Source: CAZTCJ01 sp964612085
GTDB lineage: Bacteria; Pseudomonadota; Alphaproteobacteria; JAJFIK01
Assembly (NCBI GenBank): GCA_964612085.1
Contig: CAZTCJ010000035.1
Span: forward strand, 1 to 35,860
Length of the DNA: 35,860 nucleotides
Direction: 5' to 3'
Part shown: positions 1 through 8,267 of the stretch, piece by piece
How positions within the stretch are numbered: the first letter of the stretch is position 1
How the letters are laid out: each line of letters opens with the position of its first letter
Notes under the pieces: model-generated
The model's input: the letters and a program-made list of their open reading frames with translations, nothing else
What the model was told of the DNA's origin: nothing
Database searches by the model: none
Program-made: the position numbers and the translations under genes

Positions 1-748
1 TGACGCGAGCGGCGAACGTCGATGCGTTCAGTCCGTGATCCGCATGCAGAATGAAAATGCGGTCCATGGCGCGGGCAAGCACCGGGTTGACGCGGTATTC
101 CTCCGCCGGCACGGCGAAGCACATGCGCAGGAAATTCTCCGCATAGCCCAGTTCGTTGCGCGGATAGATGAACGGTTGGCCCAGGGAATATTTATAGGCC
201 CAGGCGGCGATGGTCGGCATTTTCGCGATCATGCGGTAGCTCGCGACCATGCGCTGGTACGGATCGTTGATGTCGGTGGAGTCGTGATAGAAGGCCGACA
301 GCGCGCCGACGACACCGACCATGATCGCCATGGGGTGGGCGTCGCGCCGGAAGCCGGAGAAGAAGTTCCGCAACTGTTCGTGCAGCATCGTGTGATAGAT
401 GATGCCCTGCTCGAACTCCTTCATTTCCTTCAGGCTCGGAAGATCTCCATAGAGCAGCAGATAGGCTGTCTCCATGAAGTTGCCTTGCTCCGCGAGCTGA
501 TCGATCGGATAGCCGCGATAAAGCAGGGTGCCTGCGTCGCCGTCGATATAAGTGATCGCGGACTCGCAGGCCGAGGTCGAGGTGAAGCCCGGATCGAAGG
601 TGAACGCGCCGGTCTGTCCGTAGAGCTTGCGGATATCGATGACATCGGGGCCGACGCTGCCCCGCAGGACGGGTAACTCCACCGTGCGCCCTTCATAGGT
701 CAGTGCGGCGGTTCCGGCGGGGGTCCCTTGTTTGAGGACATTCGACAT
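1..748 (-). CDS. gltA: Citrate synthase, N-terminal part (runs off the left edge)
   Basis: Type II (hexameric-type) citrate synthase, which condenses oxaloacetate and acetyl-CoA to citrate at the entry of the TCA cycle. The first 249 residues are visible, a little under 60% of the usual ~430. The start MSNVLKQG, the segment FDPGFTSTSACESAITYIDG, the segment LLYRGYPIDQLAE and the active-site region HADHGLNAST just before the edge are characteristic of the family. The ATG at 748 follows GAGGT at a normal distance, which fixes the start. It lies downstream of gltX on the same strand, a common alphaproteobacterial order, but 290 bases separate the two, so it probably has its own promoter (see 930-959). 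No damage is seen in the visible part. Confidence 0.96.
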   Translation of the reverse strand, partial: MSNVLKQGTPAGTAALTYEGRTVELPVLRGSVGPDVIDIRKLYGQTGAFTFDPGFTSTSACESAITYIDGDAGTLLYRGYPIDQLAEQGNFMETAYLLLYGDLPSLKEMKEFEQGIIYHTMLHEQLRNFFSGFRRDAHPMAIMVGVVGALSAFYHDSTDINDPYQRMVASYRMIAKMPTIAAWAYKYSLGQPFIYPRNELGYAENFLRMCFAVPAEEYRVNPVLARAMDRIFILHADHGLNASTFAARV

Positions 749-929
749 GGCGTTTTTACCTCATTGATAAGTCGCTTGATGCGTGACGGTCCCGGCGTCG
801 ATGCTCCCGTTGGTCTTCTTGTTCAGGACGCTCTTGCTCCATGACACGCAATCTTTGCAGAAACAGCTAAACGGACTCCAAGCCCCTGGCGGACCGGCGA
901 TCCGCAAGGCGACGATAACTCCGTTTATC

Positions 930-959
930 ATTATAGACGGTCTGGATGCGTGCCGTCAG
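930..959 (-). promoter_or_regulatory. Candidate sigma-70 promoter for gltA
   Basis: On the minus strand CTGACG (954-959) and a perfect TATAAT (930-935) are separated by 18 bp and point at gltA. The predicted transcript would start near 923 and carry a leader of about 175 nt. The rest of the 749-1038 gap shows no convincing gene and no terminator for gltX. This is inferred from motif matches only. Confidence 0.5.
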
Positions 960-1038
960 CTACCGCGATGCACAATAACGTCACAGAACCGAAGCAGGCC
1001 GATCACAATCCTGTCGAAACCGCTGCGAAACCCCTTGG

Positions 1039-2451
1039 TCAAGCGGCCTGATCGGCGATCCGGGCCAGGGTTTCCTCTTTTCCCAGTGCCACCAGCACGT
1101 CGAAAATGCCCGGCGATTGGGGCGTGCCCGTTGTTGCGGCGCGCAAGGGCTGGGCGACTTTGCCGAATTTCAGCTCTTCCCGCTCCGCGAAGGCGCGAAT
1201 CGCCGTTTCGATGGCGTCGGGATCCCAGCTTTCCAGGAGGCCCAAGGCGTCCTGCAGGCGGCGCAGCATGGCGCGGGCGTCTTCGTCCAGATGTTTGGCG
1301 GACGCCTCTGTCACCGGGATCGGCCGGGGCGCGATCAGGAAAGCCGCCGCCTCGCCCAGCTCCTTGACGGTCTTGGCCCGCTCCGTCAGGGCGGGAAGCG
1401 CCCGTTCGACCCGCGCCTGCTGCTCCTGATCGAGAGCAGCCCCCGCCTGTGCCGCCAGATCGTCCTCGATCAGGGCGATCAGCCGCTCCGGCTCGGCCGT
1501 GCGCATGTAGTGGGCGTTCACATGGTCGAGCTTGTCGAAATCGAGCCGGGCCGGGGACTTCTTGATGTCCTTGATATCGAACCAGCCGATCGCCTGTTCG
1601 GTGGAGAAGATCTCGTCGTCCCCATGGCCCCAGCCCAGCCGCGCCAGATAGTTGCGCATGGCTTCCGGCAGATAGCCCATGTCCCGGTAGGCCTCGACGC
1701 CCAGCGCGCCGTGGCGTTTGGACAGCTTGGCGCCGTCCGGCCCGTGGATCAGCGGCACATGGCCGTAAACCGGCACCGGCCAGCCCATGGCCTCCAGGAT
1801 CTGCATCTGGCGGGCGGCGTTGATCAGGTGATCGTCGCCGCGCACCACATGGGTGACGCCCTGGTCGTGATCGTCCACCACCACGGCCAGCATATAGGTG
1901 GGCGTACCATCGCTGCGGAGCAGCACCAGATCGTCGAGCTGGTCGTTGGCGATCTCCACATCCCCCTGGATCACGTCCGGGATGACGGTGCTGCCGTCGG
2001 TGGCGGCCTTCAAACGGATCGCCGGGGCGAGGCCTTCGGGCGCGTCCGCCGGATCCCGGTCGCGCCAGCGCCCGTCATAGCGGATAGGCTTTCCGGCCGC
2101 CTTCTGGGCCTCGCGCATCTCGGTCAGTTCCTCGGGCGTGGCGAAACATTTGTACGCCTTGCCTTGGGCCAGCAGGTCCTCGGCCACGGCCTTGTGCCGG
2201 TCGGCCCGTTTGGACTGATAGACCGGCTCCTCGTCCCAATCGAGCCCCAGCCACTCCATGCCTTCAAAAATCGCGTCGATCGACTCCTGGGTGGAACGGG
2301 CCTTGTCCGTATCCTCGATGCGCAGAACGAAGCGGCCTTCCATGCGGCGGGCGTAAAGCCAGTTGAAAAGCGCCGTGCGGGCGCCGCCGATATGCAGGAA
2401 TCCGGTGGGGGACGGGGCGAAACGGGTGACGGTGGTTTTGCTGTCGCTCAT
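1039..2451 (-). CDS. gltX: Glutamate--tRNA ligase
   Basis: Class I aminoacyl-tRNA synthetase that charges tRNA-Glu in the cytoplasm; in many alphaproteobacteria a GltX also mischarges tRNA-Gln for later amidation. The product is 470 residues, the normal length. The class I HIGH signature appears as HIGG at residues 20-23 in RFAPSPTGFLHIGGARTALF, and the KMSKS signature as KLSKR at about 242-246. The C-terminal anticodon-binding half (PARLDFDKLDHVNAHYMR) is intact. I chose the ATG at 2451 because translation then begins MSDSKTTVTRFAPSPTG, as in homologues; the frame stays open upstream to 2643 but that extension looks like non-family sequence and overlaps the 5' region of the divergent hydrolase gene. 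No anomalies. Confidence 0.97.
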   Translation of the reverse strand: MSDSKTTVTRFAPSPTGFLHIGGARTALFNWLYARRMEGRFVLRIEDTDKARSTQESIDAIFEGMEWLGLDWDEEPVYQSKRADRHKAVAEDLLAQGKAYKCFATPEELTEMREAQKAAGKPIRYDGRWRDRDPADAPEGLAPAIRLKAATDGSTVIPDVIQGDVEIANDQLDDLVLLRSDGTPTYMLAVVVDDHDQGVTHVVRGDDHLINAARQMQILEAMGWPVPVYGHVPLIHGPDGAKLSKRHGALGVEAYRDMGYLPEAMRNYLARLGWGHGDDEIFSTEQAIGWFDIKDIKKSPARLDFDKLDHVNAHYMRTAEPERLIALIEDDLAAQAGAALDQEQQARVERALPALTERAKTVKELGEAAAFLIAPRPIPVTEASAKHLDEDARAMLRRLQDALGLLESWDPDAIETAIRAFAEREELKFGKVAQPLRAATTGTPQSPGIFDVLVALGKEETLARIADQAA

Positions 2452-2554
2452 AGGGTCAATCTTGATGCTCTGGCCTGGGGGCTGTTTACTCTGGCGCGGG
2501 TGTAACACGAGATGGCGGGTGAGTGCCAAGCGCGCGGCCGGGAAGGACAGGGCA

Positions 2555-3466
2555 ATGGCGGACGGACCGTGGACGCTTGAGTATATCGAGGCCAACGGCT
2601 TGATCTTCGAGACGGCGGTGACGGCGCCCACGGGGCCCGGCAACAGGCGGCTGGCCTTATGTCTGCACGGCTTCCCGGAGACCTATTATTCCTGGCGCTA
2701 TCAGATGCCGCTGCTCGCCCGGCTCGGCTATACGGTCTGGGCGCCCAATATGCGCGGCTACGGCTATTCGAGCCGTCCGGAACGCATCGCCGATTATACG
2801 CTCGATCATCTGATGGCGGATGTTGAAGGCCTTTATGACGCGGCCGTGGCGCGGGGCCATACGCCGACGCTCCTGATGGCCCATGACTGGGGCGGTCTCG
2901 TGGCCTGGGCGAGCATTTTGAACCGGGTGCGGCCGTTCGAGCGGTTCATCGTCGTCAATATGCCGCATCCGGAACTGTTCCGGCGGAAATTCTTCCAGGA
3001 CGGCCAGTTCCTCAGGAGCTGGTATGTCTACGCCTTCCAGCTTCCCTGGCTGCCGGAAAAACTGCTGTGTGCGAATAAGGCCCGCGCGGTCGGCAAAACC
3101 TTTCTCGACATGGCCCAGGACAAGACTCAGTTTCCGGACGAGGTGCTCGATGTCTACAGGCAGAACGCGCTGATCCCCGGCTGCGCCACGGCCATGATCA
3201 ATTACTACCGAGCCAATTTCCGGCCGTTCGGCGGTCTTGGGGTTTTGGCCGATCCGCCGATCACGGATATCCCGACCCTGATGATCTGGGGCGAGAAGGA
3301 TAGCGCCCTCGGCAAGCCTTTGACGGAAGGCACCGAGGAGTATGTGCCGAAGCTGACCCTGCATTACCTGCCCAACGTATCCCATTGGGCCCAGCAGGAA
3401 GCGCCCGAGCCCGTCAACCGTCATATCGAGGCCTGGCTGGAGCGTGTGGGGCCGGGGGGCGGCTGA
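2555..3466 (+). CDS. Alpha/beta hydrolase, epoxide hydrolase-like
   Basis: Predicted cytoplasmic alpha/beta-fold hydrolase of 303 residues. The oxyanion motif HGFPETYYSWRYQ begins at His38. The nucleophile elbow reads AHDWGG with Asp111 as the predicted nucleophile, so it belongs with epoxide hydrolases and haloalkane dehalogenases, not serine esterases. Asp249 (WGEKDSALG) and His277 (NVSHWAQQE) complete the predicted triad. A cap region lies between the nucleophile and the acid. The ATG at 2555 is preceded by GGAAGG and gives the usual N-terminus. The stop lies 2 bases before comEC, so the two are probably co-transcribed, although this gene is not a usual partner of comEC. Substrate is unknown; a dehalogenase or a non-epoxide hydrolase cannot be excluded. 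Confidence 0.85.
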   Translation: MADGPWTLEYIEANGLIFETAVTAPTGPGNRRLALCLHGFPETYYSWRYQMPLLARLGYTVWAPNMRGYGYSSRPERIADYTLDHLMADVEGLYDAAVARGHTPTLLMAHDWGGLVAWASILNRVRPFERFIVVNMPHPELFRRKFFQDGQFLRSWYVYAFQLPWLPEKLLCANKARAVGKTFLDMAQDKTQFPDEVLDVYRQNALIPGCATAMINYYRANFRPFGGLGVLADPPITDIPTLMIWGEKDSALGKPLTEGTEEYVPKLTLHYLPNVSHWAQQEAPEPVNRHIEAWLERVGPGGG

Positions 3467-3468
3467 TC

Positions 3469-5649
3469 ATGGGCGGGCGCGTCACGGCCGGTATCCGGAA
3501 CCGCGCGCTCGCATCGGGGCTTTCCCGCAGCGTGACCGGGCTTGCGGCGCGGATCGCACGCGATGCGGCGGCGGACCAGAACCGCCTGGCCCTGTGGATC
3601 CCGGTTCTGTTCGGCGCAGGCATCGTTTTTTATTTTTCGCTTCATGCGGAACCGGGCCCGTGGGTCGGGCCGGCAGCGGCCCTGGCAGCCACGCTTGGCT
3701 TCGTCCTCGCGGGCCGGTCTGCGGTGTTCCGGTATATGACGATGGGTATGCTGATCGCGGCTCTTGGCTTTGCCGCCGCCCAGTGGCGCACGGCCCAGAC
3801 CGCAGCACCCATAATCGAGCGCAAGACCCCGCCCGTCTCTGTGGAGGGCCGGGTGTTGTCCGTCGAGTTGCGCGCCGACGGCAGCCGCCGGGTGCTGATC
3901 GCGCCGAATGCCATCCGGGGGCGGATGGACTCAGCCTTGCCGGAGCGGGTACGGGTCACCATGCGCGGCGCGGAGCCCGTACTGGCGCCCGGCGACAGGA
4001 TCCGGGTGCGCGCCGTCTTGATGCCGCCGCCCGCACCCGCAACACCTGGGGCCTTCGATTATGCCCGCGCCGCCTGGTTCGAACGGTTGGGCGGGGTGGG
4101 GTATGGTTTGGGCGCGCCGGAACGGCTGGCGCCGGACCGCGATCCCTCGATCAGTACACGCATCGCTACACTACGCGCGTCTTTGAGCCAGCGCATTCGC
4201 GAAGCCTTGCCCGGGCCTGCGGGAGCCTTCGCCACGGCGGTCATGACCGGCGACCGCAGCGGCATCGCGGAGGAGGACTGGGCCGCCATGCGCTCCTCGG
4301 GCCTCGCCCATCTCTTGGCCATCTCGGGCCTTCATATGACGGCCATCGCGGCGCTGATCTTTTTCGTGGTGCGGGCCGGTCTGGCGCTCGCCGAGCCCGT
4401 GGCGCTGACCCGGCCGGTCAAGAAATGGGCGGCCGCGGCGGCCATCGTCGGCGGGTTCGCCTATCTGGTGCTCTCGGGCGCGTCGATCTCCACCCAGCGC
4501 GCTTTCGTCATGATTCTGATCGCCATGATCGCCGTGATCGCGGACCGCCCGGTGCTCTCCCTGCGGACGGTTGCCGTGGCCGCTTTGGCGGTGATGGTAA
4601 TGGCGCCGGAAAGCGTCACCCAGGCCGGGTTCCAGATGTCGTTCGCCGCCGTGACCGCGCTGATCGCTGTGTTCGAGACCTGGCAACGCCTGCGCCCGCC
4701 CTGGCTGACGCGCCATTATTCCATCCTGGGGCGGATCGTGTCCTGGTTGGCGGGGATCGCCGTCACTACCCTGATTGCCGGGCTGGCCACCGGTCTTTTC
4801 GCCGCCTTTCACTTCAACCGCTTCGGCAATTTCGGTCTGATCGCCAATCTCCTGGCGGTGCCGGTGTTCACAGGGCTCGTCATGCCCCCGGCGCTCGCAG
4901 GCTTCATCCTGATGCCGCTGGGTCTGGAGGCATGGCCGCTCTGGCTCATGGGCCGGGGGATCGAAGGTGTCCTTGCCATCGCCCATTGGGTGGCGGACTG
5001 GCCGGGCGCGGTCAGCCATATCCGCGCCATGCCGCCCGCAGCGCTGGGGCTCGCGGTCCTGGGCGGTCTGTGGCTGTGCATCTGGACGAAGGGCTGGCGC
5101 TTTGCCGGGCTGGGGGCGGTCGCGCTTGCATTCGTCTTGATGCTGACGGCCAGGCCGCCCGATATTCTGATCGACCGGGACGCGGATCTTGTGGCGGTGC
5201 GCGATGGGGCAGGGCGTCTGACCGTGCCCTTCGCCAACCGGGCCCGTTTTGCTGGCGATGTCTGGCTGCGGCGCGACGGGCAGGAAGGGCGTCTCAGAGA
5301 GTATGCGGCGCGGGCGGACGATCGTCCCGGTCCGGATCTGGCGCCCGGCCTGTGGCGCTGCGATGCCCATGGCTGCGCGGTACGGCTTGCGGATGGCAGG
5401 CTGTTGGGCTTTGTCCGGACGGCCCAGGGCGTGGCGGAGGATTGCGCGCTTGTGGATATTCTGGTGAGCGCCGAACCGGTGCGGGGCCCGTGCCCGCGCC
5501 CGGCGGTGGTCATCGACCGGTTCGATGTCTGGCGCAATGGGGCCTATGCCATTTGGCTCAACGGCACAGAAATACGCGTGCGGTCTGCCAGGCAGGCGCG
5601 GGGCGAGCGGCCCTGGGTGCTGCCAAGGCTCGACCAGGATCGCCGTTAA
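3469..5649 (+). CDS. comEC: ComEC/Rec2 family competence protein
   Basis: Inner-membrane channel protein for import of single-stranded DNA during transformation. The product is 726 residues. The N-terminus has hydrophobic helices (about residues 40-110), followed by the soluble OB-like region (about 120-220), then the Competence domain with its signature GLAHLLAISGLHMTAIAAL (about 280-300) and a long series of membrane segments to about residue 560. The C-terminal part (about 560-726) is soluble, but I cannot find the HxHxDH metal ligands of the metallo-beta-lactamase-like nuclease domain present in Bacillus ComEC; shorter forms like this are common in alphaproteobacteria. The ATG at 3469 follows the upstream stop by 2 bases. 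The stop codon overlaps the end of convergent lexA by 4 bases. Confidence 0.93.
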   Translation: MGGRVTAGIRNRALASGLSRSVTGLAARIARDAAADQNRLALWIPVLFGAGIVFYFSLHAEPGPWVGPAAALAATLGFVLAGRSAVFRYMTMGMLIAALGFAAAQWRTAQTAAPIIERKTPPVSVEGRVLSVELRADGSRRVLIAPNAIRGRMDSALPERVRVTMRGAEPVLAPGDRIRVRAVLMPPPAPATPGAFDYARAAWFERLGGVGYGLGAPERLAPDRDPSISTRIATLRASLSQRIREALPGPAGAFATAVMTGDRSGIAEEDWAAMRSSGLAHLLAISGLHMTAIAALIFFVVRAGLALAEPVALTRPVKKWAAAAAIVGGFAYLVLSGASISTQRAFVMILIAMIAVIADRPVLSLRTVAVAALAVMVMAPESVTQAGFQMSFAAVTALIAVFETWQRLRPPWLTRHYSILGRIVSWLAGIAVTTLIAGLATGLFAAFHFNRFGNFGLIANLLAVPVFTGLVMPPALAGFILMPLGLEAWPLWLMGRGIEGVLAIAHWVADWPGAVSHIRAMPPAALGLAVLGGLWLCIWTKGWRFAGLGAVALAFVLMLTARPPDILIDRDADLVAVRDGAGRLTVPFANRARFAGDVWLRRDGQEGRLREYAARADDRPGPDLAPGLWRCDAHGCAVRLADGRLLGFVRTAQGVAEDCALVDILVSAEPVRGPCPRPAVVIDRFDVWRNGAYAIWLNGTEIRVRSARQARGERPWVLPRLDQDRR

Positions 5650-6368
5650 TAATGGCGCAACAGGCCGATCAGCTTGCCCTGGATCTTGATCCGGTCGGGC
5701 CCGTAGATCCGGGTCTCGTACTGGGTGTTGGCGGCCTCAAGGGCGATGGTGTTGCCGCGTTTGCGCAGGCGTTTCAAGGTGGCTTCCTCGTCATCGACCA
5801 GCGCCACGACGATATCGCCATTATTGGCCACATCGCAGCGTTTGATCACCACCGTATCGCCGTCGAGAATGCCTGCTTCGATCATGGAATCGCCGCGCAC
5901 TTCCAAAGCATAATGATCGCCCGAGGTGCTCAGCATGCTGACCGGCACGCCGATATGGTGACTGTTTTGCTGAATGGCCTCGATGGGCACGCCCGCCGCG
6001 ATCCGGCCCATGACCGGCACCTCGACGCCGCTGTCAAGCGCAGGGCGCGCCGCGCTGCGCGGGCTGACCTCGCTGCGGCTGCCGTCGCCTTCGATGATGC
6101 TGGGCCGGAAGCCTTGGGGACGCTTGTCCGCGCCACGGGAGGATGGCGTTACATCGTCCGGCAGACGCAGGATTTCCAGCGCCCGCGCCTTGTGGGGCAG
6201 ACGGCGGATGAAACCACGGTCTTCAAGGGCGGTGATGAGCCGGTGAATACCGGATTTGGAGCGCAGGTCGAGCGCTTCTTTCATTTCGTCGAAGGAGGGC
6301 GAAACCCCGGTTTCGCGGATGCGCTCGTGGATGAACATGAGCAATTCGTGCTGCTTGGGAGTCAGCAT
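5646..6368 (-). CDS. lexA: LexA SOS repressor
   Basis: SOS-response repressor with self-cleaving serine protease domain (peptidase S24), 240 residues. The N-terminal winged-helix domain MLTPKQHELLMFIHERI ... SPSFDEMKEAL spans residues 1-70. The cleavage site is Ala125-Gly126 in GRIAAGVP; the catalytic dyad is Ser161 (RGDSMIEAGI) and Lys199 (EEATLKRLRK). A linker of about 45 residues, longer than in E. coli LexA, joins the domains. The ATG at 6368 gives the standard MLTPKQ start, although no strong ribosome-binding site is seen before it. Two SOS boxes lie 20-60 bases upstream, so autoregulation is expected. It follows moeA on the same strand, as in related genomes. Confidence 0.97.
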   Translation of the reverse strand: MLTPKQHELLMFIHERIRETGVSPSFDEMKEALDLRSKSGIHRLITALEDRGFIRRLPHKARALEILRLPDDVTPSSRGADKRPQGFRPSIIEGDGSRSEVSPRSAARPALDSGVEVPVMGRIAAGVPIEAIQQNSHHIGVPVSMLSTSGDHYALEVRGDSMIEAGILDGDTVVIKRCDVANNGDIVVALVDDEEATLKRLRKRGNTIALEAANTQYETRIYGPDRIKIQGKLIGLLRHY

Positions 6369-6388
6369 GGGAGGGCACCGAAAGGTTA

Positions 6389-6403
6389 GAACAAAACCGA
6401 AAC
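6389..6403 (-). promoter_or_regulatory. Near-consensus LexA box proximal to lexA
   Basis: GAAC-N7-AAAC on the plus strand, which read towards lexA is GTTT-N7-GTTC: one base off the alphaproteobacterial SOS box GTTC-N7-GTTC. It lies 20 bases upstream of the lexA start codon. Confidence 0.65.
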
Positions 6404-6414
6404 AACTTATTCTT

Positions 6415-6429
6415 GTTCTACTTTGGTTC
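6415..6429 (+). promoter_or_regulatory. Consensus LexA (SOS) box
   Basis: GTTC (6415-6418), seven bases, GTTC (6426-6429): an exact match to the alphaproteobacterial SOS box, written on the plus strand and thus opposite in orientation to the proximal box. Its position between moeA and lexA implies autoregulation of lexA. Confidence 0.85.
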
Positions 6430-6510
6430 CAGACGCCGGTCAAGCCCCATTATGGCGAAAAACACAGCGCCATGCAGCTTTTGGTGAGTCAGGCCTCTAG
6501 GGTCCCGAGC

Positions 6511-7731
6511 CTAGGCCAATGGGCGCAACAGGATAACCGGGACGGGCGCGCCTGCTTTGAGGGCGGGGGCATGGGCCGGGCGCAGCAAAAGCGCACCGGC
6601 TGAAGCGTAAAGGCTCAGCATGGCGCTGTCCTGGCGCGCGAAGGCGCGGGCGACGAGCGTGCCGTCTTTGCTGCGCTCCAGCGTCGCCCGCATATAATCC
6701 GCCCGCTGACCGTTTGCTGGCAGGTCCGTCGCGCTCGTGGCCTCGATGGTCTGGTGCGCCGTGTCCGCCGCCCCCTGAAAGGCCGCCAAAGCGGGCTTGA
6801 GAAAAAGCTGGGCGCAGACGAGGCTCGAGACCGGATTGCCCGGCAGGCCCAGGACCGGCAAGGCGGGTGCGCCGGAGCGCGGCCGGCTGCCGAACATCAA
6901 CGGCTTGCCCGGACGCATGGCGATCTTCCAGAAATCGATGGCGAAGCTCTCGCCGCGCAAAGCGTCCTGCACCAGGTCGTGATCGCCCACGGAGGCGCCG
7001 CCCATGGTGACCAGGATATCGGCGTTACCGGCCCGCGCGATGGCTGCGCGCAAGGCCTCCATCCGGTCCGGAGCGATACCGAGATCGATGGGCTCGGCCC
7101 CCCAATCGCGTACGCAGGCCATGAGACCGTAAAGGCTGGACGCGACGGTCTGGGCGGGGCCCGTGGGCTCGCCCGCGCGGGTCAGCTCGTCGCCCGTGGC
7201 GAGCAGGGCGACACGCGGACGGCGGACGACCTCAAGAGTGCCGTACCCTGCCGCCGCCGCGAGCGCAACATGGGCGGGCCCGAGCCGGGTGCCCGCCTCG
7301 ATCAGCCGGTCGCCATCCTTGAAATCGAGACCGGCCGGACGCACATGGCGGCCCTTTTCCGTGTCGATGCCGATTTCGGCCTGGCCGCCGTCTTCCCGGA
7401 CATCTTCCTGGGCGACCACCGTATCGGCGCCTTCGGGCACGGCGGCCCCGGTGAAAAGGCGCACGGCCTCGCCCGGGCCGACGCGGCCTTCGAACCGGCT
7501 GCCTGCGGCGACCGTGCCGATGAGGGTCAGCCGGGAGGGGGCCGTGCCCGTATCCTCCGCACGCACCGCATAGCCGTCCATGGCGGAGACCGGCAGGGCA
7601 GGCTGGGTGCGGCGCGCCACCATGGGACGCGCCAGACACCGGCCGCTTGCTTGATCGACCGGGACCGTTTCGGCCTCAAGCGGTCTCAGGCCTGCCAGAA
7701 TGCGCGCCAGCGCCTCGTCAACCGGGATCAT
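6511..7731 (-). CDS. moeA: Molybdopterin molybdenumtransferase MoeA
   Basis: Catalyses insertion of molybdate into adenylylated molybdopterin, the last common step of molybdenum cofactor synthesis, in the cytoplasm. The product is 406 residues, the usual length. The start MIPVDEALARIL, the segment LPVSAMDGYAVRAED, the MoCF-binding segment VTMGGASVGDHDLV and LPGNPVSSLVC are family signatures. It lies upstream of lexA on the minus strand. Related genomes often place it directly after moaC; here about 4 kb of other genes separate the two. The start at 7731 has no clear Shine-Dalgarno sequence. No defects seen. Confidence 0.96.
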   Translation of the reverse strand: MIPVDEALARILAGLRPLEAETVPVDQASGRCLARPMVARRTQPALPVSAMDGYAVRAEDTGTAPSRLTLIGTVAAGSRFEGRVGPGEAVRLFTGAAVPEGADTVVAQEDVREDGGQAEIGIDTEKGRHVRPAGLDFKDGDRLIEAGTRLGPAHVALAAAAGYGTLEVVRRPRVALLATGDELTRAGEPTGPAQTVASSLYGLMACVRDWGAEPIDLGIAPDRMEALRAAIARAGNADILVTMGGASVGDHDLVQDALRGESFAIDFWKIAMRPGKPLMFGSRPRSGAPALPVLGLPGNPVSSLVCAQLFLKPALAAFQGAADTAHQTIEATSATDLPANGQRADYMRATLERSKDGTLVARAFARQDSAMLSLYASAGALLLRPAHAPALKAGAPVPVILLRPLA

Positions 7732-7808
7732 GAAAACCGTCCAACAACTGAGGTGGAATGGGTATCACGGATCATGCCATGGCCGTTTTGGAGCCGCAAA
7801 CGGCAATC

Positions 7809-7823
7809 TTTAGGGCTCTTTAA
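7809..7823 (+). promoter_or_regulatory. Near-consensus CtrA-type box
   Basis: TTTA (7809-7812), seven bases, TTAA (7820-7823): one mismatch from the CtrA site TTAA-N7-TTAA. It lies in the moeA/PilZ-like divergent intergenic region, about 70 bases before the PilZ-like start codon. Motif match only. Confidence 0.3.
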
Positions 7824-7893
7824 GCCTGTTCGGTCAGTTTTCCGCCCTCGGAGCGGTCTATCGGGCGCCAATCCGCTTGTGAGGGAGGGCAGA

Positions 7894-8256
7894 ATGACCG
7901 GACCATATCCGCCGGGCCGCGAACGGCGCAGACATCCGCGTTTTTACGTGACGGAATTCCTGTCCGTGCGCCTGGCGGGCGAGGTCCTGCCCATTGTCGA
8001 AGTGTCCGCCCGGCATGTCCGGCTGGCGCACCATGAAGAGTGGGACGTGCGCTACACGCTCCAGCCCCTCGAATTCATCAGCCAGTTGACGGACGATATC
8101 TGTTCTCACCGCGCCCTGGCCAGCCTGTTCCGTTTCGACGATCTGGTGTTCGTTTTGCACTATGTGCCTTTGACCCTGCAGGGCGCCGCATGGGAGCGCT
8201 GGCTGGAAACACACGACACGTTCTACCGCTCCCAAGCCCGTTTAATGATCATTTAA
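7894..8256 (+). CDS. Small PilZ-like protein with degenerate c-di-GMP motif
   Basis: A soluble 120-residue protein. The N-terminus RERRRHPRFYV contains RxxxR (Arg12-Arg16), the first PilZ motif, followed by a beta-rich stretch. The second motif, normally [D/N]xSxxG, appears as EVSARH, so the acidic position is Glu and the terminal Gly is His. This points to a PilZ-fold protein that may not bind cyclic-di-GMP in the normal way. The C-terminal half (ASLFRFDDLVFVLHYVPL) is not one I recognise. The ATG at 7894 follows a GGGAGGG ribosome-binding site. The next gene on the same strand begins 11 bases after its stop, so they are probably co-transcribed. PilZ assignment is tentative; it rests on one full and one partial motif. 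Confidence 0.6.
   Translation: MTGPYPPGRERRRHPRFYVTEFLSVRLAGEVLPIVEVSARHVRLAHHEEWDVRYTLQPLEFISQLTDDICSHRALASLFRFDDLVFVLHYVPLTLQGAAWERWLETHDTFYRSQARLMII
8242..8256 (+). promoter_or_regulatory. Perfect CtrA-type box (TTAA-N7-TTAA)
   Basis: TTAA (8242-8245), seven bases, TTAA (8253-8256). It covers the last codons and stop of the PilZ-like gene and ends 11 bases before the next start codon. Exact match to the CtrA consensus, but at an awkward distance for activating that gene; repression or coincidence are possible. Confidence 0.4.
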
Positions 8257-8267
8257 AAGGGCGTGCC

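Noticed and set aside
1117..2505. A 462-codon plus-strand frame opposite gltX.
   Set aside because: Mirror of the gltX coding sequence caused by GC-rich third positions; no ribosome-binding site and no family.
3444..6389. A 981-codon plus-strand frame across comEC and antisense to lexA.
   Set aside because: It is out of frame with comEC, has Arg/Gly/Ala-rich low-complexity composition and crosses lexA on the wrong strand.
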